Below are positions 42,234-55,300 of a DNA stretch of 64,000 nt, piece after piece. Under the pieces are notes generated by a model. That model made no database searches. It was not told the origin of the DNA and saw nothing but the letters and a program-made list of their open reading frames with translations. Source of the DNA: Zoroaster sp. YZ-2022 (lineage: Eukaryota > Echinodermata > Asteroidea > Forcipulatida > Zoroasteridae). The stretch's first letter is position 1, and each line of letters starts with the position of its first letter. Location: positions 32,213,052 to 32,277,051 of the forward strand of contig CM055816.1 of NCBI GenBank assembly GCA_029582265.1. Direction: 5' to 3'. Made by a program: the position numbers and the translations under genes.

Positions 42234-43602
42234 CCCTGATAGCAGAAACACGTAAAAATCACGTGTTAATAACGTTGTGTTACACGTCTTTATGACGTCT
42301 TCAAATGACGTCTTTATGACGTAAATTTGCACAGATGTAAGACGTCATATCGACGTTGTACATTCCACGTGATTATTACGTCTTCCCAGTGGGCACACGA
42401 CGTCTTTAAGACGTGTTATAGACGTCTTATTTTGGTCGTATATGCAAAACAAAACGACGTCTTTTTTCTAAAGCACCGTAATGTTACGGTGGAAGTTCCT
42501 CAAATTGTATGGATGGAGTGCTGCATCTGCCATGAGATGGATCTGTAGATGCTGGAATTAATCAATGCAATTGTTAATAGTATACAATGTTTTTCATTTA
42601 CCTACACGTACACGTAATCTGGTTACGACTCCTGATCGTCTCCAGTTACTAAAGTACAGAACATGTATCCTTTATATATACTGTCTTTTTTAAACTGTTT
42701 TTAGTCATGGTGGCATGCAATTATAATATATATTTCAATATTTTAAATTTTGAATGTACTTTTTTACATAAACATACAAGAGAACATCAAAATCCTACCT
42801 TTTTAATCATAAAATTAACATTAAATTATTTGAAAATGGCCTTAAATCATCCATTTTTACATATTTAAACATTGGAAATGATTCGAGCGCAAAGCTATGT
42901 CAAAGTAAGGTCAGATCATTTAACATATTGAATATATCCCAGAGTGCAATGGGAGCGGCCATATTACGGGTTTCGGCTGTAAAACAATTGAGAAAGGGAT
43001 GATTACGGTAATTCACCGTAGAATTTACAAACTTTTCGGCGTAAAATTACGGTAATCCAGTCACCAAAATCAGGAGGATCGGGAACCGTTCTACTGACGC
43101 GTGCGCGGTCGTAAAACGAGGCATATTTTTTGGAAATAGACTGAAATCGTGCAAAACTTTTGAAACTATAACCATTCATTTTATCATTTTTACACGGCCT
43201 GAATTTCTCAAATTTAAAATTAACTTACAATTACGTGAGGAAATATTGCAATCTTTCGCCCCACTTCGGGAAAATTCGTTTTCCCTCAGCATCATCCTCG
43301 CCAACCTTAATTAAAGGCCCGTCGTGATTTTTACGTGAATATCACGTGATGCCAATGGTCGTAACTTTGTTGTGTGAGCGACGTGATTATCACGTCATAT
43401 TCCAGTCAAAACATGGGGAAAAATCTGGTTAAATATTGACGTGAAATTCACGTCATAATATGGTCATCAGGAATATTGAATTTGACTATAAAAACTCAAT
43501 TCACGTAAGACGTAATTCTCACGTCATAATTGCGTTAGTCATAAGACGTACGACGAGATTACCAGTTTACGACGTCTTCACGACGTCAGTCTGCTATCAG
43601 GG
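42234..43602. mobile_element. TIR element with ACGTC/ACGTG-rich subterminal regions
   Basis: Begins CCCTGATAGCAGA and ends with the exact inverse TCTGCTATCAGGG. The first ~240 bp and last ~270 bp are crowded with CACGTG-, GACGTC- and TTACGT-type palindromes (for example GACGTCTTTATGACGT, AGACGTGTTATAGACGTCTT, ATTCACGTCATAATATGGTC). The 850-bp middle is AT-rich without a gene. No clear target duplication is visible (TC on both sides at best). Superfamily not assigned. Confidence 0.75.
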
Positions 43603-43671
43603 TCCATGTGTGGATATTGTTGCACCTAGCAGTGAAGGGTTCAGTAAAAATCAATACAGGCATTTTACGAA

Positions 43672-43818
43672 TTGGAATAAAGTTTGACGCCTGTGCTTTA
43701 CCAAAAGGATAATAACCACTTTTGAGTGTTGCCATATGGCTCAGTCCTTTATCGCCCATGGCCATGCCCAAAACCGGTCATTATCCTGCTGTTAAAGACA
43801 GTGTGGCTATCTTTTACC
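43672..43818. repeat. Hairpin MITE, copy 3 (degenerate)
   Basis: TTGGAATAAAGTTTGACGCC at the left and CATGCCCAAAACCGGTCATT then ATCCTGCTGTTAAAGACAG at the right match the copies at 31749 and 39524, with more substitutions and a degenerate left arm. Confidence 0.6.
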
Positions 43819-44074
43819 AGGGGTGTATGTAATTTGACAAAAGTAAAATGTCCTGAAAAATGAATAGCGGGCCTGGGTCTCCCTTTAGTCTAGAGAACAA
43901 AGTGCACTGAACCTCCTGGATGTTTAATTTTGGAGGATTTACAGACTATCCACATCCCTACAAAAATAACTAGAGAGTTTTTAAAAATCCCGATATCTGG
44001 AAAAATCCTGAGAAATCACAAACCTGTATATTTCATTTACATATTCTTTGTGTATCTGCATTTAAGGTACTTAC

Positions 44075-44401
44075 CAGTGACATCCAGTGTAACCATCACA
44101 GATGGGTATGGAGCCTGTGACTCTGTAGTATTTGCTTCACACTTTACCTTCTGTCTGTGGTTGCCTCTCACAGGAGTGAATGTCCAGTTGTCTGTTGTGT
44201 TGACCAAGCCGTTACCTCCTCCAGGGGTTGGGTCGATGGTGGATTGCATTTCATTATTAAGAAACCACTTGATAGTTGCTGCTGGTCTGGTTCCCTCTAC
44301 CAAACATGTAAATGTGTGTTCAGTAAGCTCTTCAACATCTGCTGAATCCCCAAGTGTTCCACTTGAATCAGAGAGCAACATAGCCAAGGAATTTGGCGGC
44401 A
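44075..44401 (-). CDS. Exon: nephrin-like C2 Ig domain (duplicate B2)
   Basis: 327 bp, 109 codons, phase 1-1, acceptor TTTTTACAAAG, donor CACTG|GTAAGT. Residues: PPNSLAMLLSDSSGTLGDSA, then HTFTCLVEGTRPAATIKWFL (B Cys, C Trp), then WTFTPVRGNHRQKVKCEANT (F Cys) and the end PYPSVMVTLDV. It is the counterpart of the exon at 38670-39002 and sits in the same order relative to its partner exon, so the two pairs arose by tandem duplication. Possible N-glycosylation at NTT. Confidence 0.88.
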
Positions 44402-44867
44402 CTTTGTAAAAAGGGAAAGCAAAATATAATTAAACTTGCAATGTTAAAGCAGTGCTTCGAGATCTGCAAATAAGATTAAATACATACATTTCGCATATCC
44501 ACATGTACATTTGTTTATGTTGTAAGGGGCTTTCACATTTTTTGTACCGTGACACTGGACCCATTCTTGTTAAATTTCTTGTAAGCAACTGATAAGCATT
44601 ATCATACGCATGTACTGTACTTGTACAAGAGCCACACAATTTCTCCTTAAGTTTCAGCCTACAGTGTACATGTTCAGTATAGTTTGTTCACTTCAACCTC
44701 ACCCCAGTGGTCTAGCTCTTTCCCACCACTAGACCCTGGTAGCATGGGTTGCGATTTTATATGAAAGGCCGTTTTTCAAAACTGTAATAAATGGGCAATA
44801 TTAAGACTGGAGACATGGACCAATATAAAACATTGACACTAATCAAATGAATATAATCACTTACATG

Positions 44868-45137
44868 TATACTCACGGAATTTAAAAACGCATCATCCCA
44901 ATATTTCACATTTTTTTCAACAGCAGATTATTGCAGTGAGAAATAAGAACATAGGTTAACAATTTATGATATTTTAATCAATACTTTCTCAGTCAAGCAC
45001 GAGCGCAAATTTTCACATCATACTGACACAATAAAAGTGCTATGTACAATTATGGCTTCAATTTATCACTGCATATAAGTTATACATATTTATTGAGAAA
45101 TATAAGTTGATGCGTTTTTAAATTCCGTGAGTGTATA
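44868..45137. mobile_element. Tc1/mariner-type MITE
   Basis: ACTCACGGAATTTAAAAACG plus CATCA at the left is repeated exactly inverted at the right (TGATGCGTTTTTAAATTCCG plus TGAGT). The element is flanked by TA. Its length is about 265 bp and it is non-coding. It lies in the intron between the two Ig exons of the second pair; the first pair lacks it, so it inserted after the exon duplication or was lost. Confidence 0.75.
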
Positions 45138-45316
45138 TAACAATTTAAAAGAGTATATGTGTACCATACACGTACATGTTTAATATTAGATAGCACTGGC
45201 AAAGATTAATCAGAACAATGAGCCCATTAACTTAAATGTTCCTGTTTTAAAATGAATTAAAACAAATTATAAGTGATACATGTATATGTATTATTGCTGA
45301 ATAAACTTGATATTAC

Positions 45317-45646
45317 CTTTAACATCAATTATCACACTGACACTGATCCCAGAGTGACCATCCTTGTTTATGGCTCCACACTGTAACATCTGTCCATGAT
45401 AGCTCCAAGTAGCTGATAATGTAGCTGTACTGGTGCTTGTAGTGAATCCATCGGCATCAGTGACATTTTGGTTGTCATAAGATGTTAATACATGACTCCC
45501 CACAGTCCATGTGAATGACGCCCCTGGGTTTATGTCTGGTACCCGGCATGTGTACTGACGCATTTTTCCTTCCACCAGATATGATGTACCACCGGTAGAG
45601 GGGTATACTCCAGTTGAATCAGATATGGTGATGATTGTTGGCAGTA
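45317..45646 (-). CDS. Exon: Ig domain (duplicate A2, intact)
   Basis: 330 bp, 110 codons, phase 1-1, acceptor TTTCTATTAG, donor TAAAG|GTAATA. Residues: LPTIITISDSTGVYPSTGGT, then YTCRVPDINPGASFTWTVGS (B Cys, C Trp), STSTATLSATWSYHGQMLQC (F Cys), and a SGISVSVIIDVK end. It is the intact twin of the frameshifted exon at 39743-40070. The two are nearly identical over most of their length, so the duplication is recent or gene conversion has acted. Confidence 0.9.
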
Positions 45647-45988
45647 CTAATAGAAATCAAAGAACGTTACAAAGGCTGATCAGGTCAGTTTGCTAGCATA
45701 CGTCATTTCTAAATGATTGATAGTTTTTACAAAAATAAAAAGTGATTAAAAACATTTTTTTTTAAATATTACATGCAACTATAGTGGTCCAAAATTGTTT
45801 GTGTACACATTTGACTTTAATCATAAACATTACCTACATAGTTTACAGGCAATTTATTTTCCTTCATTTCTGTGGGTAGGCAGCAAAATCATTCTTGACA
45901 TTTTGAGAGAATCTATACTTAAGTTTTGTAATTGTTATGCTGCATACATGTACAGGATGCATGGTCAGTTTTTAGTTTAAATACTCAC

Positions 45989-46378
45989 TGAAGACAACAA
46001 GATCAGTTGAATCAACTTCATCTACATGTGCTCCTACTGATGGTTTTACAGAAACTCTGCACCAGTATTTCCCATGGTCTCTGCTAAACTGTACTGCAAA
46101 AATGCCAAAAGTACTGACAGCATTGCCATTGTCTCGAGAGATCATGAAGCTAGATGTGTCATTATAACCATTGTAAATATTTGGATCTGTTACCCCATTA
46201 AAGAAATCTGCAATGGAAAGTGTTTCTGGGTCAGAAATAGAGATTCCTTTGTACCACTCAAGACTAGAGAATGTGTAACTGCTGTTAAGTATGGTGTATG
46301 TACATGACAATGCTGTTGTGCTTCCTTCATTACTGCCATCAGACTTCAAAGTCACAGACAATTGTTGACCATCAGCAA
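45989..46378 (-). CDS. Exon: V-type Ig domain of the IgSF receptor gene
   Basis: 390 bp, 130 codons, phase 1-1, acceptor TTTCTTGTAG, donor CTTCA|GTGAGT. The translation starts ADGQQLSVTLKSDGSNEGST, then TALSCTYTILNSSYTFSSLEW with a long V-like spacing, then FAVQFSRDHGKYWCRVSV (D/H-x-G-x-Y-x-C) and a TDLVVF end. This is the most N-terminal domain seen. No signal-peptide exon was found to its right, so the 5' end is probably beyond the window or in an unrecognised short exon. Several NSS/NDTS-like sites could be glycosylated. Confidence 0.85.
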
Positions 46379-47170
46379 CTACAAGAAACAAATTAAAAAC
46401 AACATTTAGCATAGAGGATCAATAATACTTGAATAATAAAAGTTTCATACACGACCACCATTACGGTGGTATTCTGCTTTGTTTTCATTTGATGCACTAT
46501 CAAACTTCATGTTACAGTACATACATGTATATGTACACGTATGTGCATCAGTGTACATTAGGCAGTTCAGATTTCACTTTAACAAAAAAAGATTGTACCC
46601 TATTGCTTGGTTTCCCATGGTTTTGCATGTGAGAACTTCAAAAATCATATCCATTTTGGTCTTTGACAATGGCGTATGGCCCCTCAAGAGCCCTCAGTTC
46701 ATGTGACTTCTTAATAATGTGGGGAAAATAAACTGTAAGTTGGTATACTGCCGCTTGAAAGGCAAGTGACGGATGATCATTATTGGGTATATCAGCAACA
46801 CTGGTGGCTAGTCATCCAATGTATCCAAGTAGAAGATAGAGCGCCAAACAATTGTTTATCTTCTGTAGGTTTGTGTCATGGCATCATACCCGATTTCATT
46901 CCCAAACATAAATCTTTTCATGGAGTAGATGTTAATTGCCATCCACCTCACTGGATGTATTGCCCCTTGTCAGCTAAAGTGGATTCCTTGAGGGTCCACC
47001 AAGGAGGATGCTCGTGAGCTCTGCCACCTCTGTAGTCAGCTCAGACAGTAGCTTTGTGGGGTCTTGCTTGGAGAGGATATGTAATGATGCCTCTTCTCCC
47101 AAAGCCAACTGTTCTGCCTGGTCCTAGTTGTCAGTGTGTTAAAGTTCTCCTTTTTAATCCCTCAGGACCA
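46379..47170. other. Upstream sequence, no feature recognised
   Basis: Upstream of the first visible exon. Contains TACATGTA motifs and short frames (46429-46632, 46766-47017), with no domain, signal peptide or core promoter that could be supported. Confidence 0.35.
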
Positions 47171-47471
47171 GCAGCCGTTTTCACAAAACTTTAATTTATA
47201 CAATTGCGTAAATCCACTTGCGTAATACTTTAGTGCGTAAGTTGCGCAATGACTTCAATGATTTCATGAACCTTACACATTGCGTAAGTTGTAGACTTGC
47301 GCCACAAAATGTTTGTTTTTGTTATGCATTATTTAGGACGTTGCACAGCTACAGTGTATACGTAGAGTTTTGTGAAATCAATTTTAACGATAAGGTGCAG
47401 CTGCGCAATATTTATGTTGCATACATTTATGACATGGCGTAAGTTACGCACTCTTTTGTGAAATCGGCTGC
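47171..47471. mobile_element. MITE with GCAGCCG(A/T)TTTCACAAAA ends
   Basis: Left GCAGCCGTTTTCACAAAAC and right TTTTGTGAAATCGGCTGC are inverted. The interior has repeated TTGCGTAAGT/CGTAAGTTACGC motifs. The length is 301 bp. The flanks CAGGACCA and CAGGCCTC share 6 of 8 bases, a possible worn 8-bp duplication. Confidence 0.7.
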
Positions 47472-48190
47472 AGGCCTCCTTCAACTCTTTGAACAATGGG
47501 TTTTCTGGACTCTTGATATTGTCAAACAGCTAGCTGCTCCCATACAGCACTAACTATGACGTATGGTGACGAGAAACCACGAAAAATACTCAGTTTCCTT
47601 CATAACTTCTTTTCTAGCAATTTGGCAGCTCCAATAAGAATACCAGTGTTACTAGCTGTGGTGTCTGGTACCAGTGACAATATGGATTTTGTCAGGTCCC
47701 ATGCTGTAAGCATCTTGTAAGCATCACAATGTGGGCATCAGCTTGTGATATGCCGCTGGAGTCAATGATAGTAGGAATTTAACCCCCTCATATAGCAGAG
47801 CACCAGAGCATGACCAGGATTTCCTTATTGATGTACTCCAATTGTAAACATCATTTACCATCTTTCCGTCTCAGGAGATTCTGAGGCGGTTACTCAAGAC
47901 ATTTCTCCATATATATTTGATACAACATTTGGCGAAATACATGTACCATGGAGGAAGGAACTTCCAGAATCTGCCAAAATCCAACACCATACACAAACAC
48001 TACCATCCAACTACTGGTCTTAGCTGGAAATTACATGTAATTGGGACACCATCAGTATTCGTATAAATTTTGCACACATGCTACAGATGGAAATGCACAC
48101 AAACTGTGTACATGTCTGATAGCTGCCTTTACATGTATGTGTACATGAACGTTAGCCACCAAAGCAAAAACAAGTAAGAACTAGAAATTC
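47472..48190. other. Unassigned sequence
   Basis: Mixed-composition sequence without an open frame of note or recognisable repeat ends. Confidence 0.3.
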
Positions 48191-49320
48191 GACTTTGTTT
48201 ACACAAACTCTAGGTGTTCGGGAGGAAGTAAAGGTCAAATTGGGGTCACTTTTGTGTAAAATTGTTTTGACAATTAACGATCTGTACAATGGTACAAAAA
48301 TTGTGAATTTACCTCATGTGGTTGTTAATGAGATATGATTTGTTTAAAAAATTAAAATTTTACTTCCGGTTTGGACAGGAAGTAAGGTCAAATTGGAGTC
48401 ACCTTTTTGTAAATATTTTTCGACAATTAATAATCTATACAGTGGTGCAAAAAATGGGAATTTACCTCTTGTGGTTGTTGAGATATGATTTTTTTAAATA
48501 TTAAACTTTGACTTCCGGTTTGGACAGGAAGTAAGGTCAAATTGGGGTCACCTTTTTGTAAATATTTCTTGACAATTAACGACCTGTACAATGGTACAAA
48601 CATTGTGAATTTACCTCTTGTGGTTGTTGAGATATGATTTTTTTCAATATTAAACTTTGACTTCCGGTTTGGACAGGAAGTAAGGACAAATTAAGGTCAC
48701 CTTTGTGTAAATATTTTTCGACAATTAACAATCTATACAATGCTGCAAAAAATGTGAATTTACCTCTGGTGGTTGTTGAGATATGATGTTTTTTTAAATA
48801 TTAAACTTTGACTTCCGGTTTGGACAGGAAGTAAGGTCAAATTGGGGTCACCTTTGTGTAAATTTGTTTTGACAATTAACGATCTGTACAATGGTACAAA
48901 AATTGTGAATTTACCTCGTGGTTGTTGAGATATGATTTTTTTAAATATTAAACTTTGACTTCCGGAATGACAGGAAGTAAGGTCAAATTGGGGTTACCTT
49001 TTGTAAATATTTTTTGACAATTAACGATCTGTACAATGGTACAAAAATTGTGAAGTTACCTCTTGTGGTTGTTGATATGATTTATTTTAAATGTTAAACT
49101 TTGACTTCCGGTTTCGACAGGAAGTAAGGTCAAATTGGGGTCACTCACAACTCGTGTTTCATCTACTTGTTAAGTTCTAAGTACATGCCAAGTTTCAAGT
49201 TCATGTGAAGTTTGCAAGTATGTGTTTTTTGTGCGGACAAACGTCGGGGAGAAGATGAAGTAAAAAACTAGAGATTCGAGATTGTCTTGACACAAACTCT
49301 AGGTGTTCGGTAGATTTAAA
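48191..49320 (-). mobile_element. 150-bp array element, truncated copy (E2b)
   Basis: Read on the minus strand, the leader (CATACTTGCAAACTTCACAT, AACTTGGCATGTACTTAGAA, AGTAGATGAAACACGAGTTG) at 49141-49225 is followed by about six 150-bp units and the end CCTCCCGAACACCTAGAGTT at 48210. It lies tail-to-head with the larger copy to its right, whose end (ACCGAACACCTAGAGTTTGT) is at about 49295. The TIR head expected beyond the leader is missing. Confidence 0.65.
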
Positions 49321-52300
49321 GGTCAAATTGGGGTCACCTTTTGTAATTTTTTTGGGACAATTAACGATCTGTACAATGGTACAAAAATTGTGAATTTACC
49401 TCTTGTGGTTGTTGAGATATGATTTTTTAAATATTAAACTTTGACTTCCGGTTTGGACAGGAAGTAAGGTCAAATTGGGGGTCACCTTTTTGTAAATATT
49501 TTGTGACAATTAACGATCTGTACAATGGTACAAAAATTGTGAATTTACCTCTTGTGGTTGTTGAGATATGATTGTTTTAAATATTAAACTTTGACTTCCG
49601 GTTTGGACAGGAAGTAAGTTCAAATTGGGGTTACCTTTTGTAAATATTTTTTGACAATTAACGATCTGTACAATGGTACAAAAATTGTGAAGTTACCTTT
49701 TGTGGTTGTTGAGATGATTTTTTTAAATATTAAACTTTGACTTCCGGTTTGGACAGGAAGTAAGGTCAAATTGGGGTCACCTTTATGTAAATATTTTTCG
49801 ACAATTAACGATCTGTACAATGGTACAAAAACTGTGAATTTACTTCTTGTGGTTGTTGAGATATGATTTTTTTAAATATTAAACTTTGACTTCCGGTTTG
49901 GACAGGAAGTAAGGTCAAATTGGGGTCACCTTTGTGTAAATATTTTTCGACAATTAACAATCTATACAATGGTGCAAACAATGTGAATTTACCTCTTGTA
50001 GTTGTTGAGATATGATTTTTTTTAATATTAAAGTTTGACTTCCGGTTTGGACAGGAAGTAAGGTCTCATTGGGGTCACCTTTGTGTCATTTGTTTTTGAC
50101 AATTAACGATCTGTACAATGGTACAAAAATTGTGAATTTACCTCTTGTGGTTGTTGAGATATGATTTTTTTAAATATTAAACTTTGACTTCCGGTTTGGA
50201 CAGGAAGTAAGGTCAAATTGGGGTCACCTTTATGTAAATATTTTTCGACAATTAACGATCTGTACAATGGTACAAAAATTGTGAATTACCTCTTGTGGTT
50301 GTTGAGATATAATTTTTTTTAAATATTAAAGTTTGACTTCCGGTTTGGACAGGAAGTAAGGTCAAATTGGGGTCATCTTTTTGTAAATATTTTTTGACAA
50401 TTAACGATCTGTACAATGGTACAAAAATTGTGAATTTACCTCTTGTGGTTGTTGAGATGATTTTTTTAAATATTAAACTTTGACTTCCGGTTTGGACAGG
50501 AAGTAAGGTCAAATTGGGGGTCACCTTTTTGTAAATATTTTTCGACAATTAACAATCTATACAATGGTTCAAACAATGTGAATTTACCTCTTGTAGTTGT
50601 TGAGATATGATTTTTTTAAATATTAAACTTTGACTTCCGGTTTGAACAGGAAGTTAGGTCTCATTGGGGTCACCTTTGTGTAATTTGTTTTTGACAATTA
50701 ACGATCTGTACAATGGTACAAAAATTGTGAATTTACCTCTTGTGGTTGTTGAGATATTATTTTTTTAAATATTAAACTTTGACTTCCGGATTGGACAGGA
50801 AGTAAGGTCAAATTGGGGGTCACCTTTGTGTAATTTGTTTTTGACAATTAACGATCTGTACAATGGTAAAAAAATTGTGAATTTACCTCTTGTGGTTGTT
50901 GAGATATGATTTTTTTTAATATTAAACTTTGACTTCCGGTTTGGACAGGAAGTAAGGTCAAATTGGGGTCATCTTTTTGTAAATATTTTTTGACAATTAA
51001 CGATCTGTACAATGGTACAAAAATTGTGAATTTACCTCTTGTGGTTGTTGAGATGATTTTTTTAAATATTAAACTTTGACTTCCGGTTTGGACAGGAAGT
51101 AAGGTCAAATTGGGGGTCACCTTTTTGTAAATATTTTTCGACAATTAACAATCTATACAATGGTGCAAACAATGTGAATTTACCTCTTGTAGTTGTTGAG
51201 ATATGATTTTTTTAAATATTAAACTTTGACTTCCGGTTTGAACAGGAAGTTAGGTCTCATTGGGGTCACCTTTGTGTAATTTGTTTTTGACAATTAACGA
51301 TCTGTACAATGGTACAAAAATTGTGAATTTACCTCTTGTGGTTGTTGAGATATGATTTTTTTAAATATCAAACTTTGACTTCCGGTTTGGACAGGAAGTA
51401 AGGTCAAATTGGGGGTCACCTTTTGTAAATATTTTGTGACAATTAACGATCTGTACAATGGTACAAAAATTGTGAATTTACCTCTTGTGGTTGTTGAGAT
51501 ATGATTTTTTTTAATATTAAAATTTGACTTCCGGTTTGGACAGGAAGTAAGGTCAAATTAGTCACCTTTGTGTAAATATTTTTCGACAATTAACAATCTA
51601 TACAATGGTGCAAACAATGTGAATTTACCTCTTGTAGTTGTTGAGATATGATTTTTTTAAATATTAAACTTTGACTTCCGGTTTGGACAGGAAGTTAGGT
51701 CTCATTGGGTCACCTTTGTGTAATTTGTTTTTGACAATTAACGATCTGTACAATGGTACAAAAATTGTGAATTTACCTCTTGTGGTTGTTGAGATATGAT
51801 TTTTTTAAATATTAAAATTTGACTTCCGGTTTGGACAGGAAGTAAGGTCAAATTGGGGTCACCTTTGTGTAAATATTTTTCGACAATTAACAATCTATAC
51901 AATGGTGCAAACAATGTGAATTTACCTCTTGTAGTTGTTGAGATATGATTTTTTTAAATATTAAACTTTGACTTCCGGTTTGGACAGGAAGTTAGGTCTC
52001 ATTGGGGTCACCTTTGTGTAATTTGTTTTTGACAATTAACGATCTGTACAATGGTACAAAAATTGTGAATTTACCTCTTGTGGTTGTTGAGATATGATTT
52101 TTAAATATTAAACTTTGACTTCCGGTTTGGACAGGAAGTAAGGTCAAATTAGTCACCTTTATGTAAATATTTTCGACAATTAACGATCTGTACAATGGTA
52201 CAGAAATTGTGAATTTACCTCTTGTGGTTGTTGAGATATAATTTTTTAAATATTAAAGTTTGACTTTCCGGATTGGACAGGAAGTAAGGTCAAATTGGGG

Positions 52301-55300
52301 TCATCTTTTTGTAAATATTTTTGACAATTAACGATCTGTACAATGGTACAAAAATTGTGAATTTACTTCTTGTGGTTGTTGAGATATGATTTTTTTAAAT
52401 ATTAAACTTTGACTTCCGGTTTGGACAGGAAGTAAGGTCAAATTAGTCACCTTTGTGTAATTTGTTTTTGACAATTAACGATCTGTACAATGGTACACAA
52501 ATTGTGAATTTACCTCTTGTGGTTGTTGAGATATGATTTTTTTTAAATATTAAACTTTGACTTCCGGTTTGGACAGGAAGTAAGGTCAAATTGGGGTCAC
52601 CTTTATGTAAATATTTTTCGACAATTAACGATCTGTACAATGGTACAAAAATTGTGAATTTACCTCTTGTGGTTGTTGAGATATAATTTTGTTTAAATAT
52701 TAATGTTTGACTTCCGGTTTGGACAGGAAGTAAGGTCAAATTGGGGTCATCTTTTTGTAAATATTTTTTGACAATTAACGATCTGTACAATGGTACAAAA
52801 ATTGTGAATTTACCTCTTGTGGTTGTTGAGATATGATTTTTTTAAATATTAAAATTTGACTTCCGGTTTGGACAGGAAGTAAGGTCAAATTGGGGTCACC
52901 TTTTTGTAAATATTTTTTGACAATTAACGATCTGTACAATGGTACAAAAATTGTGAATTTACCTCTTGTGGTTGTTGAGATATGATTTTTTTTAAATATT
53001 AATGTTTGACTTCCGGTTTGGACAGGAAGTAAGGTCAATTGGGGTCATCTTTTGTAAATATTTTTGACAATTAACGATCTGTACTATGGTACAAAAATTG
53101 TGAATTTACCTCTTGTGGTTGTTGAGATATTATTTTTTTTAAATATTTAAATTTGACTTCCGGTTTGGACAGGAAGTAAGGTCAAATTGGGGTCACCTTT
53201 GTGTAAATATTTTTCGACAATTAACAATCTATACAATGGTGCAAACAATGTGAATTTACCTCTTGTAGTTGTTGAGATATGATTTTTTTAAATATTAAAC
53301 TTTGACTTCCGGTTTGGACAGGAAGTTAGGTCTCATTGGGTCACCTTTGTGTAATTTGTTTTTGACAATTAACGATCTGTACAATGGTACAAAAATTGTG
53401 AATTTACCTCTTGTGGTTGTTGAAATATGATTTTTTTAAATATTAAATTTTGACTTCCGGTTTGGACAGGAAGTAAGGTCAAATTGGGGTCACCTTTATG
53501 TAAATATTTTTCGACAATTAACGATCTGTACAATGGTACAAAAATTGTGAATTTAGCTCTTGTGGTTGTTGAGATATAATTTGTTTAAATATTAAAGTTT
53601 GACTTCCGGATTGGACAGGAAGTATGGTCAAATTGGGGTCATCTTTTTGTAAATATTTTTTGACAATTAACGATCTGTACAATGGTACAAAAATTGTGAA
53701 TTTACCTCTTGTGGTTGTTGAGATGATTTTTTTAAATATTAAACTTTGAGTTCCGGTTTGGACAGGAAGTAAGGTCAAATTGGGGTCACCTTTATGTAAT
53801 TTGTTTTTGACAATTAACGATCTGTACAATGGTACAAAAATTGTGAATTTACCTCTTGTGGTTGTTGAGATATTATTTTTTTAAATATTAAACTTTGACT
53901 TCCGGTTTGGACAGGAAGTAAGGTCAAATTGGGGGTCACCTTTTTGTAAATATTTTGTGACAATTAACGATCTGTACAATGGTACAAAAATTGTGAATTT
54001 ACCTCTTGTGGTTGTTGAGATATGATTTTTTTTAATATTAAAATTTGACTTCCGGTTTGGACAGGAAGTAAGGTCAAATTGGGGTCACCTTTGTGTAAAT
54101 ATTTTTCGACAATTAACAATCTATACAATGGTGCAAACAATGTGAATTTACCTCTTGTAGTTGTTGAGATATGATTTTTTTAAATATTAAACTTTGACTT
54201 CCGGTTTGGACAGGAAGTTAGGTCTCATTGGGTCACCTTTGTGTAATTTGTTTTTGACAATTAACGATCTGTACAATGGTACAAAAATTGTGAATTTACC
54301 TCTTGTGGTTGTTGAGATATGATTTTTTTAAATATTAAAATTTGACTTCCGGTTTGGACAGGAAGTAAGGTCAAATTGGGGTCACCTTTGTGTAAATATT
54401 TTTCGACAATTAACAATCTATACAATGGTGCAAACAATGTGAATTTACCTCTTGTAGTTGTTGAGATATGATTTTTTTAAATATTAAACTTTGACTTCCG
54501 GTTTGGACAGGAAGTTAGGTCTCATTGGGGTCACCTTTGTGTAATTTGTTTTTGACAATTAACGATCTGTACAATGGTACAAAAATTGTGAATTTACCTC
54601 TTGTGGTTGTTGAGATATGATTTTTTTAAATATTAAACTTTGACTTCCGGTTTGGACAGGAAGTAAGGTCAAATTGGGGTCACCTTTATGTAAATATTTT
54701 TCGACAATTAACGATCTGTACAATGGTACAGAAATTGTGAATTTACCTCTTGTGGTTGTTGAGATATAATTTTTTTAAATATTAAAGTTTGACTTCCGGA
54801 TTGGACAGGAAGTAAGGTCAAATTGGGGTCATCTTTTTGTAAATATTTTTTGACAATTAACGATCTGTACAATGGTACAAAAATTGTGAATTTACTTCTT
54901 GTGGTTGTTGAGATATGATTTTTTTAAATATTAAACTTTGACTTCCGGTTTGGACAGGAAGTAAGGTCAAATTGGGGGTCACCTTTGTGTAATTTGTTTT
55001 TGACAATTAACGATCTGTACAATGGTACACAAATTGTGAATTTACCTCTTGTGGTTGTTGAGATATGATTTTTTTAAATATTAAACTTTGACTTCCGGTT
55101 TGGACAGGAAGTAAGGTCAAATTGGGGTCACCTTTATGTAAATATTTTTCGACAATTAACGATCTGTACAATGGTACAAAAATTGTGAATTTACCTCTTG
55201 TGGTTGTTGAGATATAATTTTGTTTAAATATTAATGTTTGACTTCCGGTTTGGACAGGAAGTAAGGTCAAATTGGGGTCATCTTTTTGTAAATATTTTTT

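Noticed and set aside
42234..43602. 8-bp or TTAA target duplication for the ACGTC-rich element
   Set aside because: Flanks do not match beyond TC, so no superfamily was assigned.
43930..44409. 159-codon plus-strand frame
   Set aside because: Lies antisense to the Ig exon at 44075-44401, which has clear Ig motifs and splice sites.
46379..47170. Promoter and first exon of the IgSF gene
   Set aside because: No signal-peptide exon or core promoter could be identified upstream of the V-type Ig exon.
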